DNA from: a virus
Length of the DNA stretch: 64,000 nt
IMG/VR virus record: IMGVR_UViG_3300027793_000075
Span: 21,567 to 85,566 of that record
Strand: one strand, 5' to 3'
The notes under the pieces are model-generated. The model was given only the letters and a program-made list of their open reading frames with translations, ran no database searches and was not told the origin of the DNA. A program made the position numbers and the translations under genes. Positions within the stretch are counted from its first letter, which is position 1; every line of letters begins with the position of its first letter. Positions 29,413 through 39,211 of the stretch are shown here, in pieces.

Positions 29413-29423
29413 TATCAACCTTT

Positions 29424-29822
29424 ATGGCACTAATAAGCAGCTATTCAATAAGATTTGATCAAAGAAACGGCGCGAATACAGCGTACACCGAAAGTTTTGT
29501 ATCTGGTTCAAATCTTATTTTAACTACAAATTCAACCGGCATTGTAACAGGATCATATATTGTTCCGTCTAGTAGTCTTTCTATAACTGCGAGTTATACT
29601 GAAACAGCAAGTTATGCAAATCAAATATTTGTAGCAAAACAATCATTTTCTTCTAGTACAACGTGGAGTTTTTATCATAATTTAAATACAACATCTCCAT
29701 TCATTCAAATATATAATCAAAACAACGATCAAATGATTCCTGCTAAAATCCAAGCAATTAATAATTCTACAAGTTCAATACAATTTAGTTTTTCAGCAAG
29801 TGGAATCGCAATAGCTCGCTAA
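29424..29822 (+). CDS. Small fibre-related protein, 132 aa
   Basis: The first half carries the same kind of phrase as the giant fibre proteins downstream (SGSNLILTTNSTGIVTGSY, then SITASYTETASYA). The C-terminal half is a distinct beta-rich domain (TTWSFYHNLNTTSPFIQIYN). Ser and Thr make up a large share. Probably a virion surface or fibre-attachment protein, given its place at the start of the late region just before the sheath gene. The exact role is unknown. Confidence 0.75.
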   Translation: MALISSYSIRFDQRNGANTAYTESFVSGSNLILTTNSTGIVTGSYIVPSSSLSITASYTETASYANQIFVAKQSFSSSTTWSFYHNLNTTSPFIQIYNQNNDQMIPAKIQAINNSTSSIQFSFSASGIAIAR

Positions 29823-29844
29823 AATAAAGATTTTATAAAAAAAC

Positions 29845-29883
29845 TATAAATATTATAATCTTGAATTTTTGACGTATATTTAT
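29845..29883 (+). promoter_or_regulatory. Late-type promoter motifs before the sheath gene
   Basis: TATAAATA at 29845-29852 (identical to the T4 late consensus) and TATATTTAT at 29875-29883. The sheath ATG is at 29932, with a Shine-Dalgarno GAAAGG at 29915-29920. Confidence 0.5.
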
Positions 29884-29931
29884 ATTTAGTTTTATATAAC
29901 AAAAAAACTGATTTGAAAGGAAATTTAATAT

Positions 29932-32900
29932 ATGCCAATTACTGAAGGTGGAAAATTTAGCCCAGAAGATAGAATCGTTAGTCCCGGTGTGTTTACCCGC
30001 GAAAACGATTTGAGCGGCATTGCTCAAGGAGTAGCAGATATTGGCGCAGCAATTGTTGCTCCATTTCCGCAAGGACCGGGCTTTGCCCCAACATTAGTTA
30101 CCAGTACTGCTGACTTAGAAGCAAAATTTGGTGTAGCTGATGGTGTTTATTACGGCCCATATACAGCAAAAGAATATTTGAAAGAAAAGGGATTCGTAAC
30201 AGTTGTTCGTGTGGGTGCATTAACTGGATATAACCAAAATAACCCATTCGTCATTTGGGCAGAACCGGGTTCATGGGCACGCAGTGGCAGTGCAGGTGCA
30301 TTTAATAGTGCTAGTTCATATGTTTTGTATGACAATAATGATTTAGCCGCTACATTTGACTATACTGCATCAAGCACAAGCGGATCGTTGACATTTTTAA
30401 GTGGAGCATCATTTATTGGTAAATTCCAAGCCTCACAAGGAGATGCAGTAAGTGGAAGCACCTCCAATTTTAGTAGCGGAAGTAAATTGTACTACAATCA
30501 ACAGTTTGCATTTGCGTTTTCAACAAATACTACTGCATCATCATTGCGTGTTACAAGTAGTCTTCAAGGAAGCGGTGCATCTGGAACTGTTAAATTATTA
30601 CAAGCACTAACCGAAACCGCAGGAGCAAATGGTAGTGTTAGTGGTTCATTTCCTGTTAGTGGTATTACCGTTGTAAATACTGATAACGGTATTGTTACTG
30701 ATGGCAGCGCAATTAAATTGATTAGTGGTTCATTTACATCGTCGGTTGTTTCAGGTGGATGTGGTGTTCAATTAGTTGTTAACGGTATTATAAGTGGTTC
30801 ATTTGGTCAATTGACCGGACAATTTAGTGCATCAAATGGTAGTTATGGCGATCCATGCAGTCCAGTTTCACAAAGCGGTCGCTTACCACAAATTTTAGCA
30901 GTGTTATCTGATACACAACACGCAACATTGGATTCAACGCTTAGTGCCGCAGGATTTAGTGGTAGCGTATTGACTTCTAGCGTTGCTTCATCTGGTACAT
31001 ATAGTGGCAGCGTTGATCAAGCTGCATTAAATTTTCAATTGCAATTAAAGAGTGATGGTAGTACTGTTGGTTTCTATGATTTCTCATTGGATCCAGCAAG
31101 TAACAAATATATTACCAATGTCTTCGGCACAGATCCAACTGCTGGAAATCCAGCAAAACAAGTTGCAGGAACCAAAATTGAAGCTGCTTACTTATATAAA
31201 TTCTTCGGTAGTAGCGTACAACGTGTTGCTGCAAATCTGTTAACAGAAGGTTGGCAAATCCGTGGTGCAGTGTTTCCAAGTGCTAGTTTCACAACCGGCA
31301 ATCCATTGACATTCACCGATTCATATTCATTGAACTTGAATGCTGGTGATAGCAGCTTTGGATTGACCCATGCATATACTCCTTGGGTAAAGAGTCAAGG
31401 TATTGCTCCATGGAGTGCAGATGGTAGCACCGCAAATGCAACTAAATTTGAATTGTTTAAAGTTCATACATTAGCGGACGGTACTTACACCAATCAAAAA
31501 TACAAGATTGAAATCAGTAATGTCAAATTGGCTGGTACAGTTGCTGGTAGTGATTGGGGTAGTTTCACATTGGCAGTACGTGACTTTAGCGACACGGAAA
31601 AGAAACCTAAATATTTGGAAATCTTCCAAAATTTGAGTTTGGATCCAGATAGCGCAAACTTCATTGCACGTCGTATTGGTGATCGCTACAATTATATTAC
31701 CTATGCAGGTAAGATTATTGAATTTGGTACTTATAACAACTTGAGTAAATACATTCGTATTGAAATGAGTGAAATTGCTTATCCAGTAAGTGCAGTTCCT
31801 TATGGTTTCCAAGCATATACAACACCAATTGGCAGCACAGCAACTGGTTATGTTCCAATTGTTAAATACAGCAAAGCAAGTATCTACGGTCAAGCACCGG
31901 GCAAATATGCGTCCGGCACAGTCTTTGGTGATAATCCACTAGGTGCTGATGATGAATTGACCGCACTGTATCCAACAGCAAGTACTGGTGTAACTGTGGC
32001 CGAAGACACATTGCAATATTTTGCTCCAATTCCAGCGATGGGTGCAAATGATAGCAATGGTAAGAATATCGACTTCGACTTGGGCGATGTATTGGGTAGC
32101 GGTAGTGCTGCTTATATTGCAACAACTGGTAGTTTGTTACCAGCCGCAACAAGTGGTAGTATTCCATCTGTATATGATGCTGCTAATGAAGCAAATTATG
32201 TTAAGATGCGTAAATTCGTACTAGGTTTCCAAGGCGGATTTGATGGTCAAAGCCCAGCAATTCCAATCAATGTTGGTAGTGATATCACAGCAGGTAATAC
32301 TCAAGGTTTGAATTGTACTAACATTAATAGTGGCGGTAGTATTGCTTACAAACAAGTTGTAGGTGCTCTTGGTAATGCAGATGAATTTGATATTAACTTG
32401 ATTGCTACACCGGGTATCTTCCATAGCCAACATAGTTATGTTGCCCAATTGGTAATTGATATGTGCGAAGCTCGCGGAGATTGTTTCTACATCATGGATA
32501 ACATTATCTTCCCTAAGAGCAATCAAACAGTTGGTATGATTGATGCTGCTGTAAATGACGTATCAACAATTGATAGCAATTATGTTGGTACATATTATCC
32601 TTGGATCAAGATTCTTGATACCAATATGAACAAGATCATCAGTGTTCCACCAAGTGTTATTATGCCAGCAATTTATGCTGCAAATGATAATTCAAGTGCC
32701 GAATGGTTTGCTCCAGCAGGTTTGAATCGTGGTGGTATCGCACAAGCTGTTCAAGTTCTTGATAGATTAACACATGCTGAACGCGATGTGTTGTATGAAG
32801 GTCGTGTTAACCCAATCGCAGCATTTCCGGGTCAAGGAATTTGTGTATGGGGCCAAAAGACACTTCAAATCAAACCAAGCGCATTGGATCGTATCAACGT

Positions 32901-33207
32901 TCGTCGATTGTTGATTGCATTGAAGAAATTTATTGCAAGTTCAAGCAAGTTCTTGGTATTCGAACAAAATGTTGCCGCAACAAGAAATCGTTTCTTGAGT
33001 ATTGTCAATCCATATTTGGAAAGCGTACAACAACGTAGTGGTTTGTATGCATTCCAAGTAAAAATGGATGCTGAAAACAATACACCAGACTTGATAGATA
33101 GAAATGTTCTTTACGGTCAAATCTACTTGCAACCAGCAAAGACTGCTGAATTCATTATTCTTGATTTCAACATCTTGCCAACAGGTGCTCAATTTCCCGG
33201 CGCATAA
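29932..33207 (+). CDS. Contractile tail sheath protein (gp18-like)
   Basis: Forms the contracting outer tail cylinder. The N-terminus SPGVFTRENDLSGIAQGVADIGAAIVAPF and the segment YGPYTAKEYLKEKGFVTVVRVG (near residue 80) match T4-like sheaths. The C-terminal 200 residues (YAANDNSSAEWFAPAGLNRG, RVNPIAAFPGQGICVWGQKT, FLVFEQNVAATRNRF) are the conserved sheath core. At 1091 residues it is far longer than T4 gp18 (659); the excess is a Ser/Gly/Thr-rich region at about residues 100-420 that resembles fibre repeats and probably forms exposed decoration. A leading Shine-Dalgarno sequence and the following terminator indicate high, independent expression. No tube gene follows it. Confidence 0.93.
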   Translation: MPITEGGKFSPEDRIVSPGVFTRENDLSGIAQGVADIGAAIVAPFPQGPGFAPTLVTSTADLEAKFGVADGVYYGPYTAKEYLKEKGFVTVVRVGALTGYNQNNPFVIWAEPGSWARSGSAGAFNSASSYVLYDNNDLAATFDYTASSTSGSLTFLSGASFIGKFQASQGDAVSGSTSNFSSGSKLYYNQQFAFAFSTNTTASSLRVTSSLQGSGASGTVKLLQALTETAGANGSVSGSFPVSGITVVNTDNGIVTDGSAIKLISGSFTSSVVSGGCGVQLVVNGIISGSFGQLTGQFSASNGSYGDPCSPVSQSGRLPQILAVLSDTQHATLDSTLSAAGFSGSVLTSSVASSGTYSGSVDQAALNFQLQLKSDGSTVGFYDFSLDPASNKYITNVFGTDPTAGNPAKQVAGTKIEAAYLYKFFGSSVQRVAANLLTEGWQIRGAVFPSASFTTGNPLTFTDSYSLNLNAGDSSFGLTHAYTPWVKSQGIAPWSADGSTANATKFELFKVHTLADGTYTNQKYKIEISNVKLAGTVAGSDWGSFTLAVRDFSDTEKKPKYLEIFQNLSLDPDSANFIARRIGDRYNYITYAGKIIEFGTYNNLSKYIRIEMSEIAYPVSAVPYGFQAYTTPIGSTATGYVPIVKYSKASIYGQAPGKYASGTVFGDNPLGADDELTALYPTASTGVTVAEDTLQYFAPIPAMGANDSNGKNIDFDLGDVLGSGSAAYIATTGSLLPAATSGSIPSVYDAANEANYVKMRKFVLGFQGGFDGQSPAIPINVGSDITAGNTQGLNCTNINSGGSIAYKQVVGALGNADEFDINLIATPGIFHSQHSYVAQLVIDMCEARGDCFYIMDNIIFPKSNQTVGMIDAAVNDVSTIDSNYVGTYYPWIKILDTNMNKIISVPPSVIMPAIYAANDNSSAEWFAPAGLNRGGIAQAVQVLDRLTHAERDVLYEGRVNPIAAFPGQGICVWGQKTLQIKPSALDRINVRRLLIALKKFIASSSKFLVFEQNVAATRNRFLSIVNPYLESVQQRSGLYAFQVKMDAENNTPDLIDRNVLYGQIYLQPAKTAEFIILDFNILPTGAQFPGA

Positions 33208-33226
33208 TTAGTTCCTAAAAATCAGA

Positions 33227-33256
33227 CCCTGCTAGAGAAATCTAGCAGGGTTTTTT
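33227..33256 (+). terminator. Rho-independent terminator after the sheath gene
   Basis: Perfect stem CCCTGCTAGA with TCTAGCAGGG, GAAA loop, then six T. Confidence 0.95.
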
Positions 33257-33268
33257 ATTGGAACACTA

Positions 33269-33277
33269 TATATTTAT
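33269..33277 (+). promoter_or_regulatory. Late-type TATTTAT motif
   Basis: TATATTTAT ending 4 bases before the ATG at 33282. Located right after the sheath terminator, so it probably starts a new transcript. Confidence 0.55.
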
Positions 33278-33281
33278 ATAT

Positions 33282-34046
33282 ATGATTTATTTGTCCGACC
33301 TACTAAATGAAACAAAACTACCATCAAGTGAGATTGATATGGACGTTTATGCGCGTAAGTATTTAAAAACAATAGATTATTTAAAAACTAAGAAAAAAAC
33401 ATTGTTACTCACAACTAGTAATAGATGGATACAACACAAAGATGATGTACCAAAAAGTACTCAATTGGCAATAAAAATAAAAGAAACTCTTGGAAGTGAT
33501 AAAATAATTCATCTTGATATTCCAAAATTAAATATTTTACCATGTGAAGGTAATGTTAGTAGCAACAAGCAATTTGGTGGATATCATTGTGGTACAAAAG
33601 ACTCGGCATTAAAAGATAAAGAAAAAAATCCTACGGGAAATCATCGTTGTTGGTGTAGTTATAACAACAAAAATGATGAATTATGGAAAGTTAGTAAAGA
33701 ACTTTTTGAATGTGATGCTGTTGTATTTTTTACAAGCATTAGATGGGGACAAGCCAATAGCTTTTACCAAAAATTAATTGAAAGATTAAATTGGCTTGAA
33801 AGCCGACATGCTACATTGGGAGAAAGCAATATTGTTAAAAATATTGACGCTGGATTTATTGCAGTTGGTCAAAATTGGAACGGTCCAAGTGTTGTGAAAA
33901 CTCAAAAACAAGTTTTTGAGTTTTTTGGATTCAATACTCCAAATGATTTGTTTTGGAACTGGCAATATACAAATGACCCGTGGGATGAATCAAAGCGTTC
34001 ATATAATACTGCACCGAGTGTGTTTAACGAAACATTTAAAATATAA
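33282..34046 (+). CDS. Flavodoxin-like (NADPH-dependent FMN reductase-type) protein with capsid-targeting-like start
   Basis: Start at 33282 (MIYLSDLLNETKLP) because the upstream ATG lies inside the promoter motif. Residues 40-250 follow the flavodoxin-like reductase pattern: a beta strand, then STQLAIKIKETLG (flavin-phosphate loop region), IIHLDIPKLNILPCEGNVSS near residues 75-94, four cysteines (88, 103, 123, 125), and ECDAVVFFTSIRWGQANSFYQKLIERL near residues 143-169, the classic helix-strand before the isoalloxazine site. It probably binds FMN; the cysteines could hold a metal or Fe-S cluster. The N-terminal peptide ends in L-N-E (residues 8-10), the prohead-protease cleavage pattern shared by several genes of this module. 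Packaging into the head is inferred. Confidence 0.78.
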   Translation: MIYLSDLLNETKLPSSEIDMDVYARKYLKTIDYLKTKKKTLLLTTSNRWIQHKDDVPKSTQLAIKIKETLGSDKIIHLDIPKLNILPCEGNVSSNKQFGGYHCGTKDSALKDKEKNPTGNHRCWCSYNNKNDELWKVSKELFECDAVVFFTSIRWGQANSFYQKLIERLNWLESRHATLGESNIVKNIDAGFIAVGQNWNGPSVVKTQKQVFEFFGFNTPNDLFWNWQYTNDPWDESKRSYNTAPSVFNETFKI

Positions 34047-34096
34047 AAAACTTATATAGATATTATGTTATATGTAATAAAGGCTGTTATAAATTT

Positions 34097-34786
34097 ATGA
34101 AAAAAGCATCAGGAAAAAGTAATTTAAGCATTGTACGCGATTATCTTGACGGAACTAGACCATTCATTCAAGTAGGATATGATGAAAATGTGGCATTGCA
34201 AAGTCGAAAAGAAGGAGAAGAATGGGAAGATAGTAATGGTGTTAAATGGGTAAAGAAGAATGGATATAAGAAACGTGTAAGCAAAAAAGCACAGTATGTT
34301 TTTGAACAACGCTGCACGGTTTGTAACGCAGATATGAAATGGGGAAATTATCTTGATCAGAAAATATATCCGAAGACTCAACGATGCTATGAATGCAATA
34401 TTGAATTTGAAGCAATCTTAAAAAGTCGTGGAATTTACAATGACTATGAAAAATTTAAAGTAATTAACAATGAATTATCAATGATGAAAGATTTCAAATC
34501 AAAGATTGTTGATAGCATAAATTACCTTGAAAATTATACACCACAAACAAAAGATCCTCAATTTTTCAATGAAGATGGTAGCAATGAAATTTGGGTAGAT
34601 GACACAGATAGACGCGAACTTGTATTGAAAGATTTGAAAGAAGATCTTGATAAAGTCAATAGTGGAATCGCATTAGCAGAAAGCGAATTAGTTAAATTAA
34701 ATTATAACGTTGCGCTTGATCCAAATATTAATAAATTAACATTGAAAAAGATACAGGAAAAAGAGGAGAAATTGCAAAATGGCTGA
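34097..34786 (+). CDS. Zinc-ribbon coiled-coil protein upstream of the terminase
   Basis: The 229 residues contain CTVCNADMKWG near residue 74 and QRCYECNIEF near residue 97, two CxxC pairs forming a likely zinc ribbon. These are flanked by a basic N-terminal region (KKNGYKKRVSKKAQY) and a C-terminal coiled coil (residues 125-229). It overlaps the large terminase gene by 8 bases, the position of the small terminase in T4. Small terminases are coiled-coil DNA-binding proteins, so this is a candidate partner for DNA recognition, but zinc ribbons are not typical of that family. Function therefore uncertain. Confidence 0.7.
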   Translation: MKKASGKSNLSIVRDYLDGTRPFIQVGYDENVALQSRKEGEEWEDSNGVKWVKKNGYKKRVSKKAQYVFEQRCTVCNADMKWGNYLDQKIYPKTQRCYECNIEFEAILKSRGIYNDYEKFKVINNELSMMKDFKSKIVDSINYLENYTPQTKDPQFFNEDGSNEIWVDDTDRRELVLKDLKEDLDKVNSGIALAESELVKLNYNVALDPNINKLTLKKIQEKEEKLQNG

Positions 34787-36374
34787 AAAATCATTAAAAG
34801 AAATAATCAAAGAAGAGTATAAAAAATGTTTGGTTGATCCGATATATTTCATGAAGAAATATGTAAAGATTCAACATCCAATTCGTGGCACAATTAATTT
34901 TGATTTGTATCCTTTTCAAGAAGAAACATTAAGTGGATTGGTAGAAAATGATTTTAATATCATTTTAAAAAGTCGTCAAATGGGTATTAGCACATTGGTT
35001 GCCGCATATAGTTTGTGGCTGATGGTATTTCATACAGATAAAAATATTCGCTGTATTAGTATTACACAAGAAACAAGTAAAGAAATTGTTACCCGTGTTC
35101 GATTTGCCAATGATAATTTACCCGTTTGGTTAAAAGTGCCCGTTGTTGAAAACAATCGTCTTTCTCTAGTATTAAAAAATGGTAGTACAATCAAGGCAGA
35201 AAGTAGTGCAGGTACAGCAGGACGTTCGGCGGCATTGTCATTACTAATTATTGACGAAGCTGCATTTATTGATAATATCGAAGAAATTTGGTTGTCTGCT
35301 CAATACACATTGAGTACAGGTGGTCGTGCAATTGTTTTGAGTACACCAAACGGAGTTGGTAATTTCTTTCATAATACATGGGTTGACGCTGAAGCAAAGA
35401 AAAACAATTTTCATACAATTAAGTTGCCGTGGCATTTACATCCGGAGCGTGATCAAAAATGGCGCGACCAACAAACAGCTTTGAGTGGTGTAAAAGGATC
35501 TGCACAAGAATGTGATTGTGATTTTAGTACTACCGGTAACACTGTAATTGATATTCCTACATTAGATTTTTACAAAAATGAAAAGGTTAAAGATCCGATA
35601 GAAATGCGGGGTATTGATAAAAGTTATTGGATTTGGGAATATCCAGATTATAGTCGTAGTTATATTGTTTGTGCCGACGTTGCGCGTGGAGATGGTGCAG
35701 ATTATAGCGCATTTCATGTAATTGATATTGAAAGTTTCACGCAAGTTGCCGAATATCAAGGTCAAATTAATACTAAAGATTACGGTAATATGTTGGTTAG
35801 CGTTGCGACCGAATATAACAATGCATTATTAGTTGTTGAAAATGCAAATATCGGATGGGCAGTATTACAGCAAATTATTGACCGTGGCTATCCTAATACA
35901 TTTTATAGCAGTGCCGATCTTCAATATGTAGATATTGAACGTCAGATATCAAACAAGTTTAATGCTATGGAAAAGAAGATGGTGCCGGGATTTACGACAA
36001 CAATGAAGACTCGTCCGTTGATTGTATCTCGTTTGGAAATGTATTTTAGAGAACGTAGCATTGAAGTTCGTTCAGCAAGATTGGTAAATGAATTGAGAAC
36101 ATTTATTTGGAATGGTAACAAACCAGAAGCGTTGCCAAAATATCACGACGATCTGGTTATGTCATTTAGTATTGGTATGTGGGTGCGTGATACTGCATTA
36201 AAATTACGTCAACAGGGTGTTGATATTACTAAGAGTTTGATAAACAACATCAACAAGCTTGGAAATGCAGATCCAATTTATAAAACTGGTAATTTAACTG
36301 CTCAACAAGCATGGGAAATGAATATCGGAAAAACTGGTAATGATAAAAAAGAGTCTTTAAATTGGTTATTATAA
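34779..36374 (+). CDS. Terminase large subunit (gp17-like)
   Basis: Packages DNA into the prohead by ATP hydrolysis and cuts the concatemer. The ATPase domain has FQEETLSGL (adenine motif), a Walker A variant SRQMGIST at residues 65-72 and Walker B LSLLIIDEAAFI near residue 150, followed by the coupling motif LSTPNG near residue 185. The nuclease domain has VCADVARGDGADYSAF near residue 298 (first metal Asp), LVVENANIGWAVL near residue 350 and HDDLVMSFSIGMW near residue 460 (last Asp). The 531-residue length is a little shorter than T4 gp17 (610). Confidence 0.96.
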   Translation: MAEKSLKEIIKEEYKKCLVDPIYFMKKYVKIQHPIRGTINFDLYPFQEETLSGLVENDFNIILKSRQMGISTLVAAYSLWLMVFHTDKNIRCISITQETSKEIVTRVRFANDNLPVWLKVPVVENNRLSLVLKNGSTIKAESSAGTAGRSAALSLLIIDEAAFIDNIEEIWLSAQYTLSTGGRAIVLSTPNGVGNFFHNTWVDAEAKKNNFHTIKLPWHLHPERDQKWRDQQTALSGVKGSAQECDCDFSTTGNTVIDIPTLDFYKNEKVKDPIEMRGIDKSYWIWEYPDYSRSYIVCADVARGDGADYSAFHVIDIESFTQVAEYQGQINTKDYGNMLVSVATEYNNALLVVENANIGWAVLQQIIDRGYPNTFYSSADLQYVDIERQISNKFNAMEKKMVPGFTTTMKTRPLIVSRLEMYFRERSIEVRSARLVNELRTFIWNGNKPEALPKYHDDLVMSFSIGMWVRDTALKLRQQGVDITKSLINNINKLGNADPIYKTGNLTAQQAWEMNIGKTGNDKKESLNWLL

Positions 36375-36389
36375 GATATATATACAAAT

Positions 36390-38261
36390 ATGCCTACAGA
36401 TGAATTCAAAGAGTTGAAACAACGTTCGTTGTTTTCAAAATTAAGAAGATTATTTAGCACCGACGTAATTGTTCGTAATATTGGTGGTAAAAAACTGAAA
36501 GTAGTAGACACCGACGAATTAGCATACGCGACAGATCGTAATACCTTACGTGATCGTTTCAATCGTATTCGCACAAGTGCTTATAATCAATATAGCCGTG
36601 ATTTCACATTGAGTTATCAAGCGGCTCGTATTGAATTGTTTCGTGATTACGACACAATGGATATGGACCCTATTATCAGTAGTGCATTAGATATTTATGC
36701 AGATGAGTGTTTAACGCAAAACGAATTGGGCGATATGCTAACAATTCGTAGCACCAATGATAACGTCAAACAAATTCTTCATAATTTGTTTTATGACATT
36801 TTAAATATTGAATTTAATTTGTGGAGTTGGACTCGTAATTTGGTCAAATATGGTGATTTTTACTTGAAAATGTATGTAAGTCCAGAATTTGGCGTTTACA
36901 TGGTTGAACCAATTAGTAGCTACAACGTTACCCGTGTAGAAAATAGCGATTTAAATAATAAAAATTATATTAAATTTCAAGTAAATTTACCAGAAGGTGG
37001 AAAAATTGAAGAATTAGAAAATTATCAGGTTGCACATTTTCGTTTGTTGAGCGATAGCAATTTCTTACCTTACGGAAAAGGTATTATTGAAGGTGCGCGT
37101 CGTGTTTGGAAACAAGTTAGTTTGATGGAAGATGCAATGTTGATTCATCGTATTATGCGAGCACCTGAAAAGCGTATTTACAAGGTTGACATTGGTAATA
37201 TTCCACCAAACGAAGTTGATCAATATATGGAAAAATTGATCAATAAAACAAAAAAAGTTCCTTATATTGATGAAAAAACAGGTGACTACAATCTTCGTTT
37301 CAATTTGTGGAACATGGTTGAAGATATTTATTTGCCTGTTCGTGGCAGTGATAGTGGAACCAGCATTGAGCCATTGAGTGGCATGGAATTTACAGGTATT
37401 GATGATATTGAATATCTTCGCAACAAAATGATGGCTGCATTAAAGATTCCAAAGGCATTTTTGGGATATGAAGAAGATTTGAGCGGCAAAGCTACATTAG
37501 CAGCAGAAGACGTTCGTTTTGCACGTACCGTTCAACGTGTTCAAAAATTTATTGTTAGTGAATTAACAAAAATTGCAATTGTTCATTTGTATTCACAAGG
37601 TTATCGCGATGCAGAATTGGTTGATTTTAGTTTGGAATTAACAAATCCATCGACTATTTTTGAAAAAGAAAAGGTTAGTGTCTGGCAAGAAAAAACCAGT
37701 TTGGCAAAAGAAATGATTGATGCCAAAATTTATAGTCGTAAATGGATTCATACTACTGTCTTCAATACCAGTGAAGATGATATTGACACTATTAACAATG
37801 ATATTGTTGAAGATGCAAAACAAGCATATCGTTTGAAGAAGATTGAAGAAGAAGGTATTGATCCAGCAAAACCATATAATAAAATTAATGCTGGTGAAGA
37901 AGGAGACGCTGGCGCAACCCCTGAACTCGGCGCAGCAGAACCAGAAGCAGCACCAGCAGAAACACCAGCACCACCAACAGGTGCAGGAGAAGCTCCATTA
38001 AAAGAACGAGATCAAACAGGTCGTAAAAAAGCATCAAATTATCCATTTGGAGAAGATCCATTGGGTAGTAAAGAAAACACTCGCCGTTCAAATAAAACAA
38101 CAACAAAACATCCTATTTCACATGCATACAAAAATAATAGTCCTTTGAGTTTTGAAGGATTGGATATGCATCTTCGTGGAGATGGTACAAAATCAATTTT
38201 AAATGAAAATATAGATTCAAAAAAGAAATCATTTTTGGATGAATCTAATATAATTGACTAA
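36390..38261 (+). CDS. Portal protein (gp20-like)
   Basis: Twelve copies would form the head vertex ring through which DNA enters. Typical T4-like portal features: RDYDTMDMDPIISSALDIYADEC near residue 85, NLVKYGDFYLKMYV near residue 150, MLIHRIMRAPEKRIYKVDIG near residue 249, YLRNKMMAALKIPKAFLGYEED near residue 346, and the following AEDVRFARTVQRVQKF helix. The C-terminal 120 residues are a low-complexity Ala/Pro/Glu stretch and a charged tail. At 623 residues it is longer than T4 gp20 (524). Placed 16 bases after the terminase. Confidence 0.96.
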   Translation: MPTDEFKELKQRSLFSKLRRLFSTDVIVRNIGGKKLKVVDTDELAYATDRNTLRDRFNRIRTSAYNQYSRDFTLSYQAARIELFRDYDTMDMDPIISSALDIYADECLTQNELGDMLTIRSTNDNVKQILHNLFYDILNIEFNLWSWTRNLVKYGDFYLKMYVSPEFGVYMVEPISSYNVTRVENSDLNNKNYIKFQVNLPEGGKIEELENYQVAHFRLLSDSNFLPYGKGIIEGARRVWKQVSLMEDAMLIHRIMRAPEKRIYKVDIGNIPPNEVDQYMEKLINKTKKVPYIDEKTGDYNLRFNLWNMVEDIYLPVRGSDSGTSIEPLSGMEFTGIDDIEYLRNKMMAALKIPKAFLGYEEDLSGKATLAAEDVRFARTVQRVQKFIVSELTKIAIVHLYSQGYRDAELVDFSLELTNPSTIFEKEKVSVWQEKTSLAKEMIDAKIYSRKWIHTTVFNTSEDDIDTINNDIVEDAKQAYRLKKIEEEGIDPAKPYNKINAGEEGDAGATPELGAAEPEAAPAETPAPPTGAGEAPLKERDQTGRKKASNYPFGEDPLGSKENTRRSNKTTTKHPISHAYKNNSPLSFEGLDMHLRGDGTKSILNENIDSKKKSFLDESNIID

Positions 38262-38306
38262 AGTTAGATAAATATCGTATTTAAATCAATTTTACACATT
38301 TTTCTC

Positions 38307-38315
38307 TATATTTAT
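38307..38315 (+). promoter_or_regulatory. Late-type TATTTAT motif
   Basis: TATATTTAT 23 bases before the ATG at 38339, in the 77-base gap after the portal gene. Confidence 0.45.
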
Positions 38316-38338
38316 AAAATAACGGAATAGACATTATT

Positions 38339-39205
38339 ATGTATAAAGCAAAACATTCTAAGTTTAGAAACACTGGGTTGCTATTTGAGTTACTTACTCG
38401 ACAAGTAACTGCGGATATTTTAGCTGGAAAAGACGAATCACCGGCTAAAAATTTACTGTTTAAATATTTTTCGCCAAATACAGAACTTGGACGCGAATGG
38501 CAATTGTATAATTTCTTAGTAAATGAACGTGCCAAAGACGAAACTCTAGCAGAAAAATATATCTCAATCACTTTAAAGCAAAGAGAAAAACTTGATAACA
38601 AAAAACTCACTGAACAAAAATATAATTTAATCAAAGAAATTAATGATGTCTATTCCGCAGAAACATTATTAAAATCAAGTTTAAAAAATTATAAACTTTT
38701 TGCTTCAGTTTATAAATTATTTGAAGATCACATTAATAATAAAATTAAGTTTGATATTCAAGAAGTAATTCAAGCTAGAAATTTTATTAGTGAAAATCTA
38801 TGCGGTATCAAAAAGAAATCTCCAGAAGCAGAAGAAGAAGTAATTAAAATCTACAAGCAACAAAGCGAAGATATTCGTATGTTGTCTTACAAAATCATGG
38901 TCGATAGCTTGAATGAAAAATATCAAGGACTTGATCAAAATCAAAAACGATTACTTAGAGAATTTATTAACAATATTACTAATACAAATTCATTGAATGT
39001 ATTGATTAATGAAGAAGTAGAAACTGTAAAGAAAGAATTGACTGAATTGAGTTCACAAGTTGATTCAGATGTTATCAGAATTAAAATTACAGAAACTGTA
39101 AAACAATTGGATAAAGTAAAACCATCAAAGAGTGTCAAAGACAATCAAGTTATGGTTTTGTTGCTTTCATATGAACTCATCAAAGAAATAAAATCACAAA
39201 TTTAA
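38339..39205 (+). CDS. Conserved helical virion-module protein, 288 aa
   Basis: Helical protein beginning MYKAKHSKFRNTGLLFELLT. I recall the same opening (KHSKFKNTGxLFELL) and following helices in many marine T4-like phages, always near head genes, without a known role. Position between portal and prohead protease corresponds to where T4 has the small internal head proteins gp67 and gp68. Probably a prohead core or head-assembly component; that is inference from place. Confidence 0.75.
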   Translation: MYKAKHSKFRNTGLLFELLTRQVTADILAGKDESPAKNLLFKYFSPNTELGREWQLYNFLVNERAKDETLAEKYISITLKQREKLDNKKLTEQKYNLIKEINDVYSAETLLKSSLKNYKLFASVYKLFEDHINNKIKFDIQEVIQARNFISENLCGIKKKSPEAEEEVIKIYKQQSEDIRMLSYKIMVDSLNEKYQGLDQNQKRLLREFINNITNTNSLNVLINEEVETVKKELTELSSQVDSDVIRIKITETVKQLDKVKPSKSVKDNQVMVLLLSYELIKEIKSQI

Positions 39206-39211
39206 TAATAT

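Noticed and set aside
29845-29852. T4-type late box TATAAATA as the general late promoter
   Set aside because: It is seen in this orientation only once convincingly. The reverse-complement motif TATTTAT is the one repeatedly placed before late genes on both strands.
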